Below, piece by piece: positions 11,373 to 23,187 of a DNA stretch of 64,000 nt. The translations under genes and the position numbers were made by a program. Below the pieces are notes generated by a model. That model was not told where the DNA came from. It worked only from the letters and a program-made list of their open reading frames with translations, and ran no database searches. Position 1 is the stretch's first letter; the number at the start of each line of letters is the position of its first letter. The DNA comes from Strobilurus pachycystidiatus (taxonomy: Eukaryota; Basidiomycota; Agaricomycetes; Agaricales; Physalacriaceae). Location of the stretch: contig JAHLMK010000009.1 of the NCBI GenBank assembly GCA_019915135.1, positions 620,001-684,000 on the forward strand. Reading direction: 5' to 3'.

Positions 11373-11630
11373 CTGTACGGGAGTGTATGGAAGCGACGTA
11401 ACGCGTAACGGGGGGTCCGTTGCGTCGCCTATTTTGGGGGCTCGTAACGCGTAACGGAGGGGTCGTCGCCTAGGGTGAGTGGTGTTACCTTCCAAAAATG
11501 GGCATTTTTGTGGCGCAAAAATGACCGTGGTCGCCTAATTTGGCGACCGTAACGCATAATGGGGACCCCGTCGCCTCGGTTGGGGGTGTTACGGTGCACG
11601 TGACGGTCGCCTCCATACACTCCCGTACAG
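11373..11630. mobile_element. 258-bp MITE with TA target duplication
   Basis: Left end CTGTACGGGAGTGTATGGA (11373-11391) is the exact reverse complement of the right end (11612-11630). Beyond these 19 bp the similarity continues imperfectly (GCGACG type). The element is bordered by TA on both sides (11371-11372 and 11631-11632). No coding capacity. Internally it repeats GTCGCC and GTAACGC words. TA duplication plus short inverted repeats is typical of Tc1/mariner-derived MITEs. It ends 49 bp before the start codon of the next gene. Confidence 0.85.
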
Positions 11631-11679
11631 TACGGCCGTGACCCTACCCTGGTAGGCTTTCCTTTCCTCCGCCCCGACT

Positions 11680-13131
11680 ATGGCTCCCCTCAGCCTCGCA
11701 GAGCCCAACGTGCACAACACCGTCGGCGCGGTCTTCCTCGGGATCTTGGGCGCGTGTGGACTCTACGGCGTCACGTCCATCCAGGCATACATCTACTACC
11801 ACAACTACCCCGGCGATGGGCCTATGCACAAGTATGGGGTTGCAGTGTTATGGTGCGTGTCAGTACCAGTGTCTTCCTGTGACACGTTCTGAAGACTCTT
11901 TTCATCTAGGATCCTCGACTCGCTGCACCTCGCCCTGACGATTCACGCAATGTATACCTACATCGTAGTAGATGGGTTCGAAAGCCATAGCCCAATCACG
12001 AAGATTTTATGGTGCGTCCTTCCTTCCCTTCCCATTCGTTTGAGACTCACAATTCCTAGGTCAATAAAGGTACATAGCATCCAAGTTGAACCACCGCCCA
12101 CTGACAGTGCCGATAGCTTCAAGTCGTTGTAATGGTTGTTATCATCGTGCTCGTTCAAAGGTACGTGTCCTGACTCGTTGATGTCCGTCCTATACTAATT
12201 CAAATTCTCAGTCTGTATGCTGTACGAATATGGCTATGTACGGTCTACGTTCCGCGCTTTCATACCGCTCACGGTCATGCTGACATCTATATAGTGAGCG
12301 GGTACCACCACGGCCATCTCCGCTACCTCGTCCCTTTCGCTGTGGCGGCCGGCTTCAGCATCGGTATTATTTTTGCCGTCGAAACGTACGTACCTCAAGT
12401 TCTTTCACCATATCCGTGTATTGACGGTCTCATGCCTCCAGATACCGACAGCAGACCTTTGATGATCTTACGCACATCGCCGTAATATCCTTCCCTTTGA
12501 TGATGATTAACACAGGCATTGAATACGTATACAGTGGGCGCTGGATTCATCACTTGCATCAGCGACATCCATCGACTTCTTCCTCGCGCTGTGTATGTGC
12601 TACTACCTCCGGAAGAGCAGGACCTCCGAGTCGCAGTACGTCATCCTCATCCTCCTCCTCCTGTGGCGTCCAATCAACCCTGCGAATCTTAACAGTCTCA
12701 ACTCCCGCATCTCCACTGTAATGCAATACACTTTGTCCTCCGGCCTCCTTACGAGTGCCTGTTCCTTATCGTCTTTGTTCACTGTACGTGTAACTTCCAT
12801 CCCGCTCTTCACTGGAACTGACGAAAGACATCAGTACATCCTCCTCCCGTATACCCTCATATTCATCGCCCTCGAGTTCCTCCTCACGCGCCTCTACGTC
12901 GGCTCATTCCTCGCCATGCTCAACTCGCGTGAACACCGGCCCGAAGGCGGGAACAGAAGCCGAACGAGCAGGAGCGGGACGAGCGTGCATCTCAACGAGC
13001 TCCACTTCCGCGTCAGCAACAGTGCCAATTCTGGGTCAGGGTCGGATGTGACGGCGGTCCAGGAGAAGTTTACTCCAGCGCCCTCGAGGAAGGCTGGGGT
13101 CCATGCGAAGAAGGTCGTTCAGGCGCGCTGA
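11680..13131 (+). CDS. DUF6534 seven-transmembrane protein
   Basis: Ten exons (11680-11852, 11910-12011, 12060-12069, 12117-12160, 12212-12237, 12295-12385, 12442-12481, 12535-12635, 12696-12783, 12835-13131) close to 323 aa. The third exon is only 10 nt. The protein has the order seen in basidiomycete DUF6534 membrane proteins: N-terminal span with GVTSIQAYIYY, a WILDSLHLALTIHAMY loop/helix, SIKLQVVVMVVIIVLVQS, then the QTFDDLTHIAW and YYLRKSRT segments, and a last span with LEFLLTRLYVGSFLAMLNSRE. About seven hydrophobic segments precede a hydrophilic, Ser/Arg-rich C-tail (about residues 255-323). Function of the family is unknown; a receptor-like role is only a guess. The MITE just upstream probably lies in its promoter or 5' leader. 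Confidence 0.85.
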
Positions 13132-13179
13132 GGCGCAGGGGGAAGGGACTTCCCTTGAAGAGGAAGTCATTTTGGTCAT

Positions 13180-13440
13180 TGAAGAAGGCATCTGTAAATA
13201 AGAATCATTCGGCATCGGGCATCATCTGTTGTTGTATACTACATGCATACTTACCTGGGACTTTTGTATAGTACTTTCGACGTTCATCTTACTGCGTGGC
13301 GTACGCACGCATAAGGCTCCAACCATATACTATATGTATACGCTCGCCAGCGAGGATATACATATAGGGTATAATATATAGTACTACTGTATATTATAGA
13401 GTATATATATTGTTTATACAGTTTCCATTTCTTCTAGTTC
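13180..13440. other. AT-rich, partly self-complementary 3' flank
   Basis: Below the DUF6534 stop, ATATAC/GTATAT words form imperfect inverted repeats (13320-13440), and a similar CCATATACTATATGTAT word recurs at about 13739-13755. No gene seen up to the MITE at 13810. Confidence 0.4.
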
Positions 13441-13809
13441 CCATGGTCAGTTGGGTACCACCTTTCTTGATGTGTACTCACAGAAGTATATTCTGGCATG
13501 CACTAGGCCTCTGTGGCTGTATATATCGTGATGTGGCGTCGCACTCATCGAGGTCAAGCTGTCCGCCGGGCTGATGCCGGGTCCGGCAGGCCGGTCATGT
13601 GCCTTTGCCGTGGTCTGGACCCCAGCTCTGAGGCTCGCGGAAGAACGGCACGCACTTCCAATCAAGCCAGTCACCCACACCCTCACATCAGCTTGCCCGT
13701 ATCCTTGTATTTGCACTACACCAGGAGCTAACTGTATACCATATACTATATGTATATCTACTCTATAGACCATCTCCGTGACATGGGCATATACATATAC
13801 ATATACTTA

Positions 13810-14142
13810 CAGTCGTTTGCATAATAAACTGCGGGTTCACAATCTCAAAAATCATGTTTGGTTGTATTTGAGCCCGGCCGGTAGCTGACCGTATCCAATG
13901 CGCCACACTCACAACAAAGGCTTGGGTCAAGTTTCTGAGCTCCTGAGATGCTCGGAACAGACTGATTGAGGCTCTTCGCTCACTTTCCAGTGTAATTCAG
14001 GCGGGACTCGACAGGCCCCGCAGGCCCCGACGCCTTGATTTGACCAGGGCGGGGACCCAAATTTGGCCTAGGCCTCCCGTTACTCACACAACCAAACACG
14101 TTTTCGCAAATGGCAACACGCAGTTTATTATGCAAACGACTG
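13810..14142. mobile_element. 333-bp MITE with long imperfect terminal inverted repeats
   Basis: CAGTCGTTTGCATAATAAAC at 13810 onward pairs with its reverse complement ending at 14142; with mismatches the repeat runs about 55 bp inward to a TGTTTGGTTG word. TA flanks both ends (13808-13809 and 14143-14144). No coding frame. End sequences differ from those of the MITE at 11373, so this is a second family. Confidence 0.85.
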
Positions 14143-14374
14143 TATACGGTACAACTGTATATATACAGTTATATATAATATTTAGTTGGAGCCTTACGCA
14201 CGCACTTTCATGTAATCATAGCCTGGTGCTTCCATCAGTGGCATCTCGAGATACCTGACTATTACTTCAACTTAATCTGAGATCTCATATGTCAGCTTGA
14301 TTGAAGAGGCGATTATATTTCCAAAAGGCAAATGTATCATACAAGCCACATACATAAAAACAAGAAGTAAAGCT

Positions 14375-16907
14375 CTATACTGCAGGCGCTGGCCCACGCC
14401 ACGGCGGATGCCCAAGTGCCGCCTGCAGTGCCGCCTGCGTTGACGAAATCCTCACACTGCCCTTCCTCATTCCCGTTGTCCTACTCTTATGCCCCAAGAG
14501 CGAATCCAGCGCGTCATCTCTCGCCCCCGACCCATCCTCCCTAATCTCGTCCTTGTGATCAGCCACAATCGCCCCCGTCCTCCGATCCAGCCTAAACCTC
14601 AATCCATCTAGCTTCTCCTCGATGCGTTTCGGATCGTCATACGGTACGAGCAGCTGTCCGAATCCCGAGTGGGACGTGAGCGCGATGATGCTTCCTAGAC
14701 TGCCTGGTGCGCTTGCTATGCAGAGTCTGCGACGTTGCTTTCGGTTGATGTTTTGAATGATGAAGCCCACGATGCCAACAAAGATCAGCAGGATGGCGAG
14801 GAGATGGCCTGGACCGGATCTGAAGAGGAATCCATTGAGGTCGTAGTAGAGAAAATGGCTCATACTCACGCGACGATCAGACGAGGAAGGAAGGTCCTGA
14901 ATTGACCAGGAAGAGTACTGGTTTGTTCCACGAAATATACACTCTTCGCTGCCAGAGATAGATACTGTGTCTGGAAACTCATCAGTCGAAGAACGACATC
15001 AAGATGTTCTCTCGTATTCATACATATACTTGGGTAGTAGCGTTCTGGAATATCTCGGTGGAATCGAAAGCCGCCTGGATACCGCCTGTCCGTTGAGCGA
15101 CTGTCCGAAAGATTGCTGCTGGAATATTGATGTTGATCGTCGCAGCTCTCGCTTGTATTATTGGGTTGTCGTTCGGTGGGAATATGACACTGTCGAGAAT
15201 TAATGAACGTCTCGGAAGGCTAAATGACGAAGACTCACCCATTGTAAGCCTTCCCAAACAAGGGACTTCCGGTAACGTTATTCCTCGCATCCCAATCATC
15301 CATCTTCACGCACGACGCAATCGTGCGTGTCGTCAACCATGCCTCTACACTGACTGTGTATATCTTGATGGTTGGTGAACAGAACACACTGCTTGCTTCG
15401 AATTTCCCGGTGTCGCTGTGTTGAGTCAAGAACCTACATCAATATCCATGAGGTTGCGAAGCATGCAAGAGAAGATATAGTATACCAGAACATGACAGGC
15501 TGCTGGGTCACATCTAATTCAGGATCATCAGTTGCGCATGTAACGTTCACAACTCCGTATTGGCCACCGGCCCACTAGAGTTTTACGCATCGGTAATACC
15601 ATACGCGAGCATTGTTAATTGAGACTCACTTTTGAACTCACAGGCACCTCGACCTGACATCCCGCTCCACTCACGCTCTTGATGCTCATAGTGCCCGACG
15701 CATCCTCCTCAACCGAGACTTTGCTTGGAAGCTCACAATGCGCCTCGGATTCGATTGCCAGCGTATCCACCAACACCGTCGTGTTCATACCAATGTCCTC
15801 CGGAACAACGAACTCCGCAGTGGCCCAGTCGCCGTCGATGAATGGTGGATCGTCCAGCCGATTGAGGACAGACGAAACGGCGAACCCTGCTGCGGCCAAA
15901 AACGCGTTCAGATTCATCACGTCCGGCGTTAAGCCAATTGTGCGTGTGCTAGTGATGCTGGTATCTAGATCTCTCTCAGACATCGGCGATAACTCACAAA
16001 TAGTCAGAGGTTCGTACCAGATAAGACCTCCCTGTCCTGGATGGACAACACCGAAGAGGCTGTCAGTGTGTCAACATGAGAAAGACGCCATGGCATATAG
16101 CTTCGTACATAATGGTTCAAAGGTCCAAGTGAGCGCATAAGCAATGCAAGCCCAAGAGACGACGCGATGCCTCCATTTTCTCGCATGAAAGAGACCAAAG
16201 AATGGGCCTAAACTGACGTAGTCTGTCAGGAGACCTTCTTCCGCAGTGACATTCCCTCGCTCCAAGGTGATATATGGCTAAGGACAAATGAAACTCGATT
16301 CTTCCCGCGTAGCGTTCGGTCATATCGCACCTGATAATACCAGATATACCAGGAAACTTCTCTTATTTGGAAGGCGAAAGGAAAGATGACTCTGCCAAAA
16401 GTCAATCAACAAATACTGAGGTAAAAAAAAACAACAGGAAACCAACAGCGTCGGCAGAAATGACTGACAGAGGTTGAGTACCTGCTAGACTAACAAATAC
16501 GAACACGTACTATCAAGAACTGAGTCGAGGGCAGAGTTGTGATAGCGCTGCGATGCGGTGCAGGAAACCCTACAATCAAAGCTTCAACACTCGACTTTGT
16601 CAAAACATGTTTCGCAACGCACCTTCTTTCTCCTCCGAAATCGTTATAGCTACTTCAAGCCCGATGGCCAAAGCTATCAACAACAGTGGTGCACCAGTCA
16701 CGAACGGGCGCCACAGCGGTATATGTTTCTAGTCAAGTCAACTCAAACCACTGGCACAGTCATGGAGTACACTCCACGCACATATCGTACATCCTCCGGC
16801 GAGCGTGATGGGATTTCAATCGTCGACTCGCGGTATTTGGCCGCCTGACTCTTCCTTGTTGCAGGACGCCTTAACGCGGGACGATTAAGCAGAGTTGCTT
16901 CCGACAT
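14375..16907 (-). CDS. DUF3433 multi-pass membrane protein (copy A)
   Basis: Thirteen exons close to 636 aa: 16907-16782, 16728-16623, 16569-16511, 16463-16447 (17 nt), 16391-16331, 16277-16109, 16059-16018, 15964-15630, 15574-15486, 15433-15239, 15189-15024, 14970-14870 and 14819-14375. N-terminal membrane part: PLWRPFVTGAPLLLIALAIG, then LPTLVIFPFAFQ, an ERGNVTAEEGLLTDYVSLGP block and a further span. This is the DUF3433 layout (hydrophobic span, LPT-containing span, conserved Y/L/S block). The middle (about residues 190-490) is a long lumenal/extracellular-type region with Asn-x-Ser/Thr sites and cysteines. A late span (LLAILLIFVGIVGFII) precedes a cytosolic tail with SHSGFGQLLVPYD. Function unknown. 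Start chosen because exon 1 then matches copy B at 39734 in length. Confidence 0.85.
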
Positions 16908-17333
16908 GAGAGTGTTGAAGCAGGAGAGTGTGGCTGGGGGCGAGACAGAGGCCCTGGAGGCTGTTTTTGAACAGTGTATCGCCGTTCCCCACAAGCGAAC
17001 ATCATTGATGTAAGTCCTTGGGCGCTGCTCTTCTTATGAGCCAGCAAAGACGTTTGACTGTGATATCGGTTTAGAAAACTCGCGAACAGAATGGAAGGCG
17101 TTGATCGTGGAGGAACAGGTCTCGACATTCCGCATGAGTGCAGGGTAGCAGGCCTTCGAAGGCTATATCGGAACTGATGCTTCGGTGGGCGCGTTTCGTG
17201 GGAAGCTCGATCAAGGATACACCGCTTCAATTAGAATGTCTTCAATATCCGAGACCTCGACTTGCATACATCATTGTGCTCGAGGTGCAAACGTGTTTAC
17301 CCTTCCTCAAACCTTCTCAAACAATCGCCCAAA

Positions 17334-19615
17334 TCACGCCGCTAAGACAATGGGCTGCAGCGCCAAAAAGTCGGGAGTGCCGAAACCCGTAACAGGATCC
17401 CATCCTTCCGTTGCCGAGAATCCTAAAAGACAGATGAAGTCTGAACCAATGATACACAATGCCAATGAGACACTCACCATTAGTATCACACCCCGGATTC
17501 GACCCCGAAGTAATATCCACGAATCCACCGGGGTTAGAATATATCAATGGATTGAGGAATCCCAACGAGCTGAGCCCGTTCGAGAGGCGATAGTCGTTGA
17601 GGAGCGAAATCACTCCGGCCACGGTCTACATGAGAGTTAGGAACGTAATGGAACAGGGCGTATTGGGTGTCGGACGGGACAAGAACGTACCGGCGAACTG
17701 GCACTAGTCCCCCCAACTGAGTATGTAACCCCTCCGATGATAACCCTAAAATCAACCCCATGCGCCGCCACGTCAGGGTACGCTCTTCCCGATGCACTGA
17801 CGAACGCGCCCATAATCAAAGACTCGTTTCAAAGGCAACGTTCGAACGCACTTGTACAACCCCTCATACGTGTCTCCCAACCCCTCCACATACGCTGCGA
17901 CAACATCCTTCTGGTAATCCGGAACGGCAAAGTAGTTCGAAAACCCTCCACCAGAAAAGTCGACGGCTACCTCGGGGTTCACGCTCTCAGTGCCGCCTAC
18001 CGCAGTTACGTATGGGCATCTATGAGAACAATGAGGAAAACATGCAGATACGAGAACACCGGGACACGCACCCAGCAGGGAAGGCAGGCTGGAACTGAAC
18101 AGTATTCGTTCCATCGTTCGTCAGACAGTCAACACTATCATCGAGGCATCAGTACAGGCGACAAACGTAGTGTAATGACCCACCCAGAATCCCCACTCGA
18201 AAACAAAACACTCGTCCCCCTCGCCCCAAGCTCAGCAAACAGCTCACAAACGCTACTCGCATAGTCGAACGGCACGGTCTGTTCGTTGTCTCCATACGAG
18301 GTAGTTATGGTCTGGGGGATGGTGTCCTCGGCTAGGATGAAGTTGAGCCAGTCCAAATAAGGCTCGTTCGTGTCCGTAGGAGTGGCCGAGTCGGGGTTGA
18401 AGGGAGGGGAGCCGCCGGTGCTAGAACGAGTCGGCGTCAGCTAATAGCGGGGTTGGAAAGATCGGGATCGTACCTGTAGTAGATGTTGGGCGTTGGGTAT
18501 GAGAGACCAACAGTATATTGGATGTCCAAGTTGGCCTGGAGATATTTAGTCTAATTTTGAGGACGTAAAAGAACATACTAACCTCAACACCAGGATCGGT
18601 TTGATCATCCAAGCCACCATTGACGAGCACAGTGTCAAACGACGTTCCAACAGCCTCAGGTCGATAGCGAGTCAAGAAGGTCTGCGTACACCAATTGAGG
18701 GCGATGCCACCATTATCCGAGAGATTACCCACTTGAAGATCAGCCCGATTGGCATATTCCTCTAGATAGCCGGCAACACCGAGAATGTTAGTGTCAGTCG
18801 CGTTCGGAACGTATCCAGTAGCTATAATCCAATCAATTCATCGTCAGTTGAGACCACGGAACATAACCCCACTCACTATTATACAGAGCCTCCAGACAGC
18901 TCAACGTAATTGCCGTCGCACAACTACTGGGAACAGCCGCATCAGTCAAGGCTGTTGTTTCCCCCAACTCTTCCACCTTCTCCTCTACAAAACTGGTCGT
19001 CCTCATGGTCTTCATGGTGCCGAAATATGTCGTCGGAGTCATGACTTGGATGTGGCTATGCAGCTCCTTGGGCAGAGAGTACCCCAGTGTCCTAACAACG
19101 TACGACTCCGATTCCTTGTGGAAGTATACACCGTACGTCGCCCCGAGCATCTTCTCGGCTTGCGCGACTGTCATGGGGACGGTCATCCATGAAGATCGGG
19201 ATTGTTCAGCGGCGTTGACGCCATGGTAACTGAGCCACGACTCGACGGCGTCGACTGTATCTGGGTGAGGTGCAACGAGGGTGTCCACGTCTTCCTTGGA
19301 GAGATGCTTGCCGTAACTAAAGCACGGTGTCGGTGAGTACATCGGCCAAGGAAAGAAGGGTGATAGCACTCACTGATAATGTCCAGGCATGCTAACTTCA
19401 TACAGAGCCTCTATCAACTCATCCCCCCTCTCCTTCGTCAAACCGATGCGCATGTCGATGACATGGTCGGGGCTCGGCGTGGAATGGTACTGCCAGCCAT
19501 GGGGGACAGTAGCCCACGAGTGCTTCTCGACGAGCTCGGGTTCCGCCCAGCGAGCAATCAACGGACTGGACTGCGCACAAGAGGTCGCAAGGAGGACAAG
19601 GATGAGAGACCACAT
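17334..19615 (-). CDS. Secreted sedolisin-family protease (S53, tripeptidyl-peptidase-like)
   Basis: Ten exons (19615-19374, 19316-18877, 18821-18583, 18535-18474, 18420-18184, 18134-18072, 18019-17852, 17796-17691, 17625-17478, 17422-17334) close to 597 aa. Signal peptide: MWSLILVLLATSCAQS. A pro-domain (about residues 20-190) contains TVPHGWQYH and the YGVYFHKES..VVRTLGYSLP segment. In the catalytic domain the Glu and Asp of PGVEANLDIQ fit the S53 pair, SSGDSG holds the conserved Asp region, and GGTSASSP carries the nucleophilic Ser. The calcium site appears as FVDITSGSNPGC followed by GWDPVTGFGTPD. All key residues are present, so it is predicted active, cleaving peptides at acid pH outside the cell. 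Such enzymes typically release tripeptides, but an endopeptidase role cannot be excluded from sequence. Confidence 0.93.
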
Positions 19616-19724
19616 ATTAGTCCTTCGAACTTTCTTGACGAGATCTGAGAAGCATTTATAGGAAAGGACCACACGGTGGAAGTGACGTCTAAATTACTTC
19701 TCTTGTTCCGCATGCAGTTCGTCG

Positions 19725-20407
19725 TTAGAAGGCAAGGTGAACGGCTTTTGTATAACTCGCGTGGCCAATTGTATTGCCTGCTCCAAGGGTACCACTTGAC
19801 ACAAACCACCAATCAAGCGAGCGCGACAAGGTCGTAAGATGGTGGGCCATCGCATGTAACATATACGGCAGAGTGTCGTTGTCATCGTGATGTTGAAAGA
19901 GGCTAAAGAGAGCGAGAATCATTTCAGTACGAGGGCCAAGGATGAAGGAAAGTACACCAACTCATGCAGTGAGAGGCTCGAGGAGATTTCGGCGGGGACA
20001 AGTCTCCGTCTGACATCGAAGCTCTGCTATAGCCATCAGAAACACGTCCTTGGTGGGTCGGTTTGATGCACGTGCACTTTTTATGTATGTAGCATCAAGT
20101 CGGAAGAGGATGGGGCCATTCGACATTGAACCTTGTGCGATGGGTAAGCGATCATCGATGATCAACAAAAAGACAAACCTTCTTCGCGTCGAGAAAGTAC
20201 TAGCACTATATCCAGATAGGAAGGGTGCATTGTTCGCGGAGTTACAGGTGGAGGCCCAGATATGTCGGAAGGCAAGCGGGAGAACCATCGTAATGGAACA
20301 TCTATTCGCCGTTGTGCAATGAATCCTTCGGCGCGCACGCCGCGAAGACGTATCGAGGTCATTCGCCTGATCGTCCAAGAAGAATTGACCTCATTGTAGT
20401 AATCCAC
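19725..20407 (-). CDS. Possible spliced gene, unknown
   Basis: Minus-strand reading gives three protein-like pieces: RRIDVPLRWFSRLPSDISG (20330-20250 area) leading to VLVLSRREEG, then SMSNGPILFRLDATYIKS to NLLEPLTA (20128-19962), and a downstream SLFQHHDDNDTLPYMLHAMA piece (to 19725). A 46-47-nt intron from about 20174 to 20129 joins the first two. Whether the third belongs is unclear. No family recognised; it could be a fast-evolving or decaying gene. Confidence 0.3.
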
Positions 20408-20539
20408 ACGGGACGTCCATCAGCGATTTAAGAAGAGCTGGGCGTCTCCTCGACGTACGCCACTTCGCGCGACGACTTGGAAGAGGGTTTTTTGCTTGAC
20501 CAAGTATCTGCACCTCGACGCTAAAGGACTAGAGAGTAA

Positions 20540-21290
20540 TTAGACCATAATAAAGGGAAAGCCACGGGACAACACACCTCTTGGTGGTGAAGATGGCAGA
20601 GCTTGTGTCAACAGGCTACTTTGTCGCGTTATCGCATTTCTTCATTGGCGCTGTGAGCATAGAGTGTCCCGAGCCGAGCCGCACACTTGTATTGACGCCG
20701 TTTCTTCAAGGTCCACCGTAGATATCGGTTTACACGACACTAGCCCTGGCAAGCGGCTGCCTTGCTGTTAGACAAAATTTTGGAAGCGAAAAATGATAAT
20801 GCCACACCACTAAGTCATGCCAAGGGCGCCAGCTACGTGTTCCATACTCTGCGCGTGCCGAAGCATCGCGAAAAAAAATTAAAGACGGCCGACCGACGGT
20901 AAAGCACGGCAATCACTGAAATCAAATACAAGGTCTACCTCCACAGCAGCGTCAGCTCGATCTGACAAGGTGATCGCAGTTTGATGGCAAGGTGATTACA
21001 AGGTGATTACAAGCACCGTACATGAGAGAACCGTTGTTGCACATTTAGCCAGTTTTGGCTCCTTATTTTCTTATTCACGGTCAATTCATGTCATAGAAAT
21101 ACAACAAAATAGAATTCCATTCATAAAGCATAGCGTAAATTACTACAGCCAGGCGGAAAAAGGATGTCACACAAATTGACACTGTGCTCCTCCTCGAGTA
21201 AGTCGGTCGTGCTCTTGCGGAGGTGCTGTTTGTTCTGGTAGCCTGAGGGAACCACTGGTCGTCGCCGTTGTCGTCGTCTGCCGCATCCAA
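20540..21290. other. Intergenic stretch without a gene
   Basis: No gene seen. A short direct repeat of AAGGTGATTACA lies at about 20989-21012. Confidence 0.4.
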
Positions 21291-21730
21291 AACGTCGCTC
21301 GTCCTCTCGTTGCTTGTGCTCCCGCTATATGTCAATCGTCCTGCTTGGTAGCTCGTCGACGTCTAGGGCGTTCGTCCTCATGCTCTTCTGTATGCGTCGC
21401 TCGTCCTCGTCCTTGTGGGTCGCTCGTCCTCATACGTCGCTTGTCGTCGTCGTCCTCGTCCTGGTACACCGCTCGTCCTCGTCCTGGCGCATCGCTCGTC
21501 CTCGTCCTGGTAAGTCGCTCGTCCTCGTCCTGTTGCGTTTCTGGTCCTCGTCCCGGTGCCTTCTGTCCTCGTCCTGTTGGCTCTCGTCCTCGGTGCGTTG
21601 CTTGACGTCGTACCGCCAGTACGTTGCTCGTCCTCGTCCGCGGGTCACTCGTCCGGCAAGTATCTCGTCCCCGCCTTGACCGTCGTTTGGTTGGTGTCGC
21701 TCCGAATCCTCGTCTTAGCGTCGCTCGCTC
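21290..21730. repeat. Minisatellite of CGCTCGTCCTCGTCCTGGT-type units
   Basis: The word GTCGCTCGTCCTCGTCCTGG and close variants recur many times, most regularly at about 21400-21560 and more degenerate on both sides. All open frames here (Ser/Arg/Pro-rich on plus, Arg/Asp/Glu-rich on minus) follow from the repeat and are not taken as genes. Confidence 0.8.
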
Positions 21731-22664
21731 TCTGCTAGGCCTCTTCCAGTGCGTCGGTTAAAGTCGTGAGCCGTCGAAGTCTCCTCAGATTCTCCTCGTC
21801 CGTGGGTCGTCCTTGCTGGTCTAGGTCCGTGGCAGCCAACTTGACTGTCCGAAGGTGGGGGCGAAAGGACAAGGGATCAAGTTGCCTTATTGAGAATTGT
21901 TGGTTGGATTCGGATGATCATGCGGCCCGTCGGATCGCAGCTCGGCTCCATCGGCACACAAGTCATGCGGCCCATGCCCCTGCTCCATGCCAAAAAATCT
22001 TCCAAGTCCGTCTGGCACTGTCGACGACGAATGCGAAAAAGATCTTTGTGGTGGCGAGCAGGGTTTGTGACGAACATTTCTAAGTCTCTGGGTAAGATCC
22101 AGGATGGGCAGAGGCAATGCGCAGGTGTATAGCCTCTAACTACAGTGGGAACACCATTACATTGCATACTATACTCAAACTGTAAGAGCCTGGCAATCGA
22201 CTGCAGTCGAATCCAGGCGTTGGGGTGATCGGCAAGTCGATTGGCAGCACATGGCAGATGATTGCCGATCCGGCACATCCTTGTCATGATCGCAGGCGCC
22301 GGCCGTCTTGGCGAGTTTTTCCTGATGAGGGAGCCAGAGACGGGCAAAATAACTTGGAGTGATTTGGTGGTTGCAGGTCAAGTTCTGTTGACATTGTGGG
22401 TGCTTGTTTGGTATCACACAGGTCAAGACACAGGTCTACAAATGACCATAATGATAATCAGCTCGAACGGTTGGCTGGTTCTGCTCAGCTGCTCCGTCTC
22501 TTACCTTCTCTCTCCTCCCCACCTCACCTTCACATACGATGGCATGCCCTGCCTTGGGAGCGCGAGGCTTGTCTTCAACCCGCTGAATGTTGCACTCGTT
22601 ATCCTCTTCCTTCACGAGCTCTACGATAAGTTCGGTGCCACGTCGCGCGTTCTCCGCGGCAGAT

Positions 22665-23002
22665 TCTCATGACGGCCTCTTCATCCACACGTCAGGGCGC
22701 TGGGCGTAAGTCTGATATGTACATACTGTCCCGTAATTCAACTCGTTCAGATACAACGATGCTCTTCGCCTCGCAGAGCGAAGGCTCTTTTGACGTCGAG
22801 GGACTATGTTGACTCGCAGCGCAATCCGTTTGTCGAAAACCTGATGATGCTCGTCAACTTCACAAAGCTCGCCGAGGGCGGATTTGGTCGTATCTTCCTC
22901 ATCACCTTGCGCGACGACTTCCAGATGGTCGCTCGTATTCCCTACACGGCACCGTTTGAAGTTTACATGAAGAGACGGCATGATTTAAGGCGTCATACCT
23001 AA
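22665..23002 (+). pseudogene. Decayed fragment of a phosphotransferase/kinase-like gene (AIM9/APH type)
   Basis: The order LFIHTSGRW (about 22677), intron, YNDALRLAERRLF (about 22753-22791) and FTKLAEGGFGRIFLITLRD with FQMVARIPY (about 22859-22950) matches the N-terminus of basidiomycete aminoglycoside-phosphotransferase-like proteins, the family that includes yeast Aim9. Broken: an extra T after the RRLF codons shifts frame, a TGA follows about seven codons later in the shifted frame, a second shift is needed to reach FTKLAEGG, and the protein stops at 23000, just after the nucleotide-binding part. The catalytic loop is absent. No usable start codon in frame. Confidence 0.7.
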
Positions 23003-23187
23003 AAGGATGCATGGGCGACTCTCGTTTCCCTCGACGAGTCTCTGTTGATTATTCCAGCACTTCGAGATATTGACTTGCATAGCGAGGATGGAATATGACG
23101 AAGGGCGCGAATTTAGCTCTCCCCTCTGATTTCAAAAAAGACGTATCATAGAGTCTAAGCTACATATTACGCCCAAAGTAAGGAACC

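Noticed and set aside
21340..21720. Overlapping Ser/Arg/Pro-rich open frames on both strands
   Set aside because: They follow from the minisatellite units and change content with frame in the way a repeat predicts.
21877..22672. Long open frames on both strands (156 codons minus, 136 codons plus)
   Set aside because: They overlap each other on opposite strands; neither shows a family motif. The plus frame ends next to the decayed phosphotransferase but is not in frame with it.
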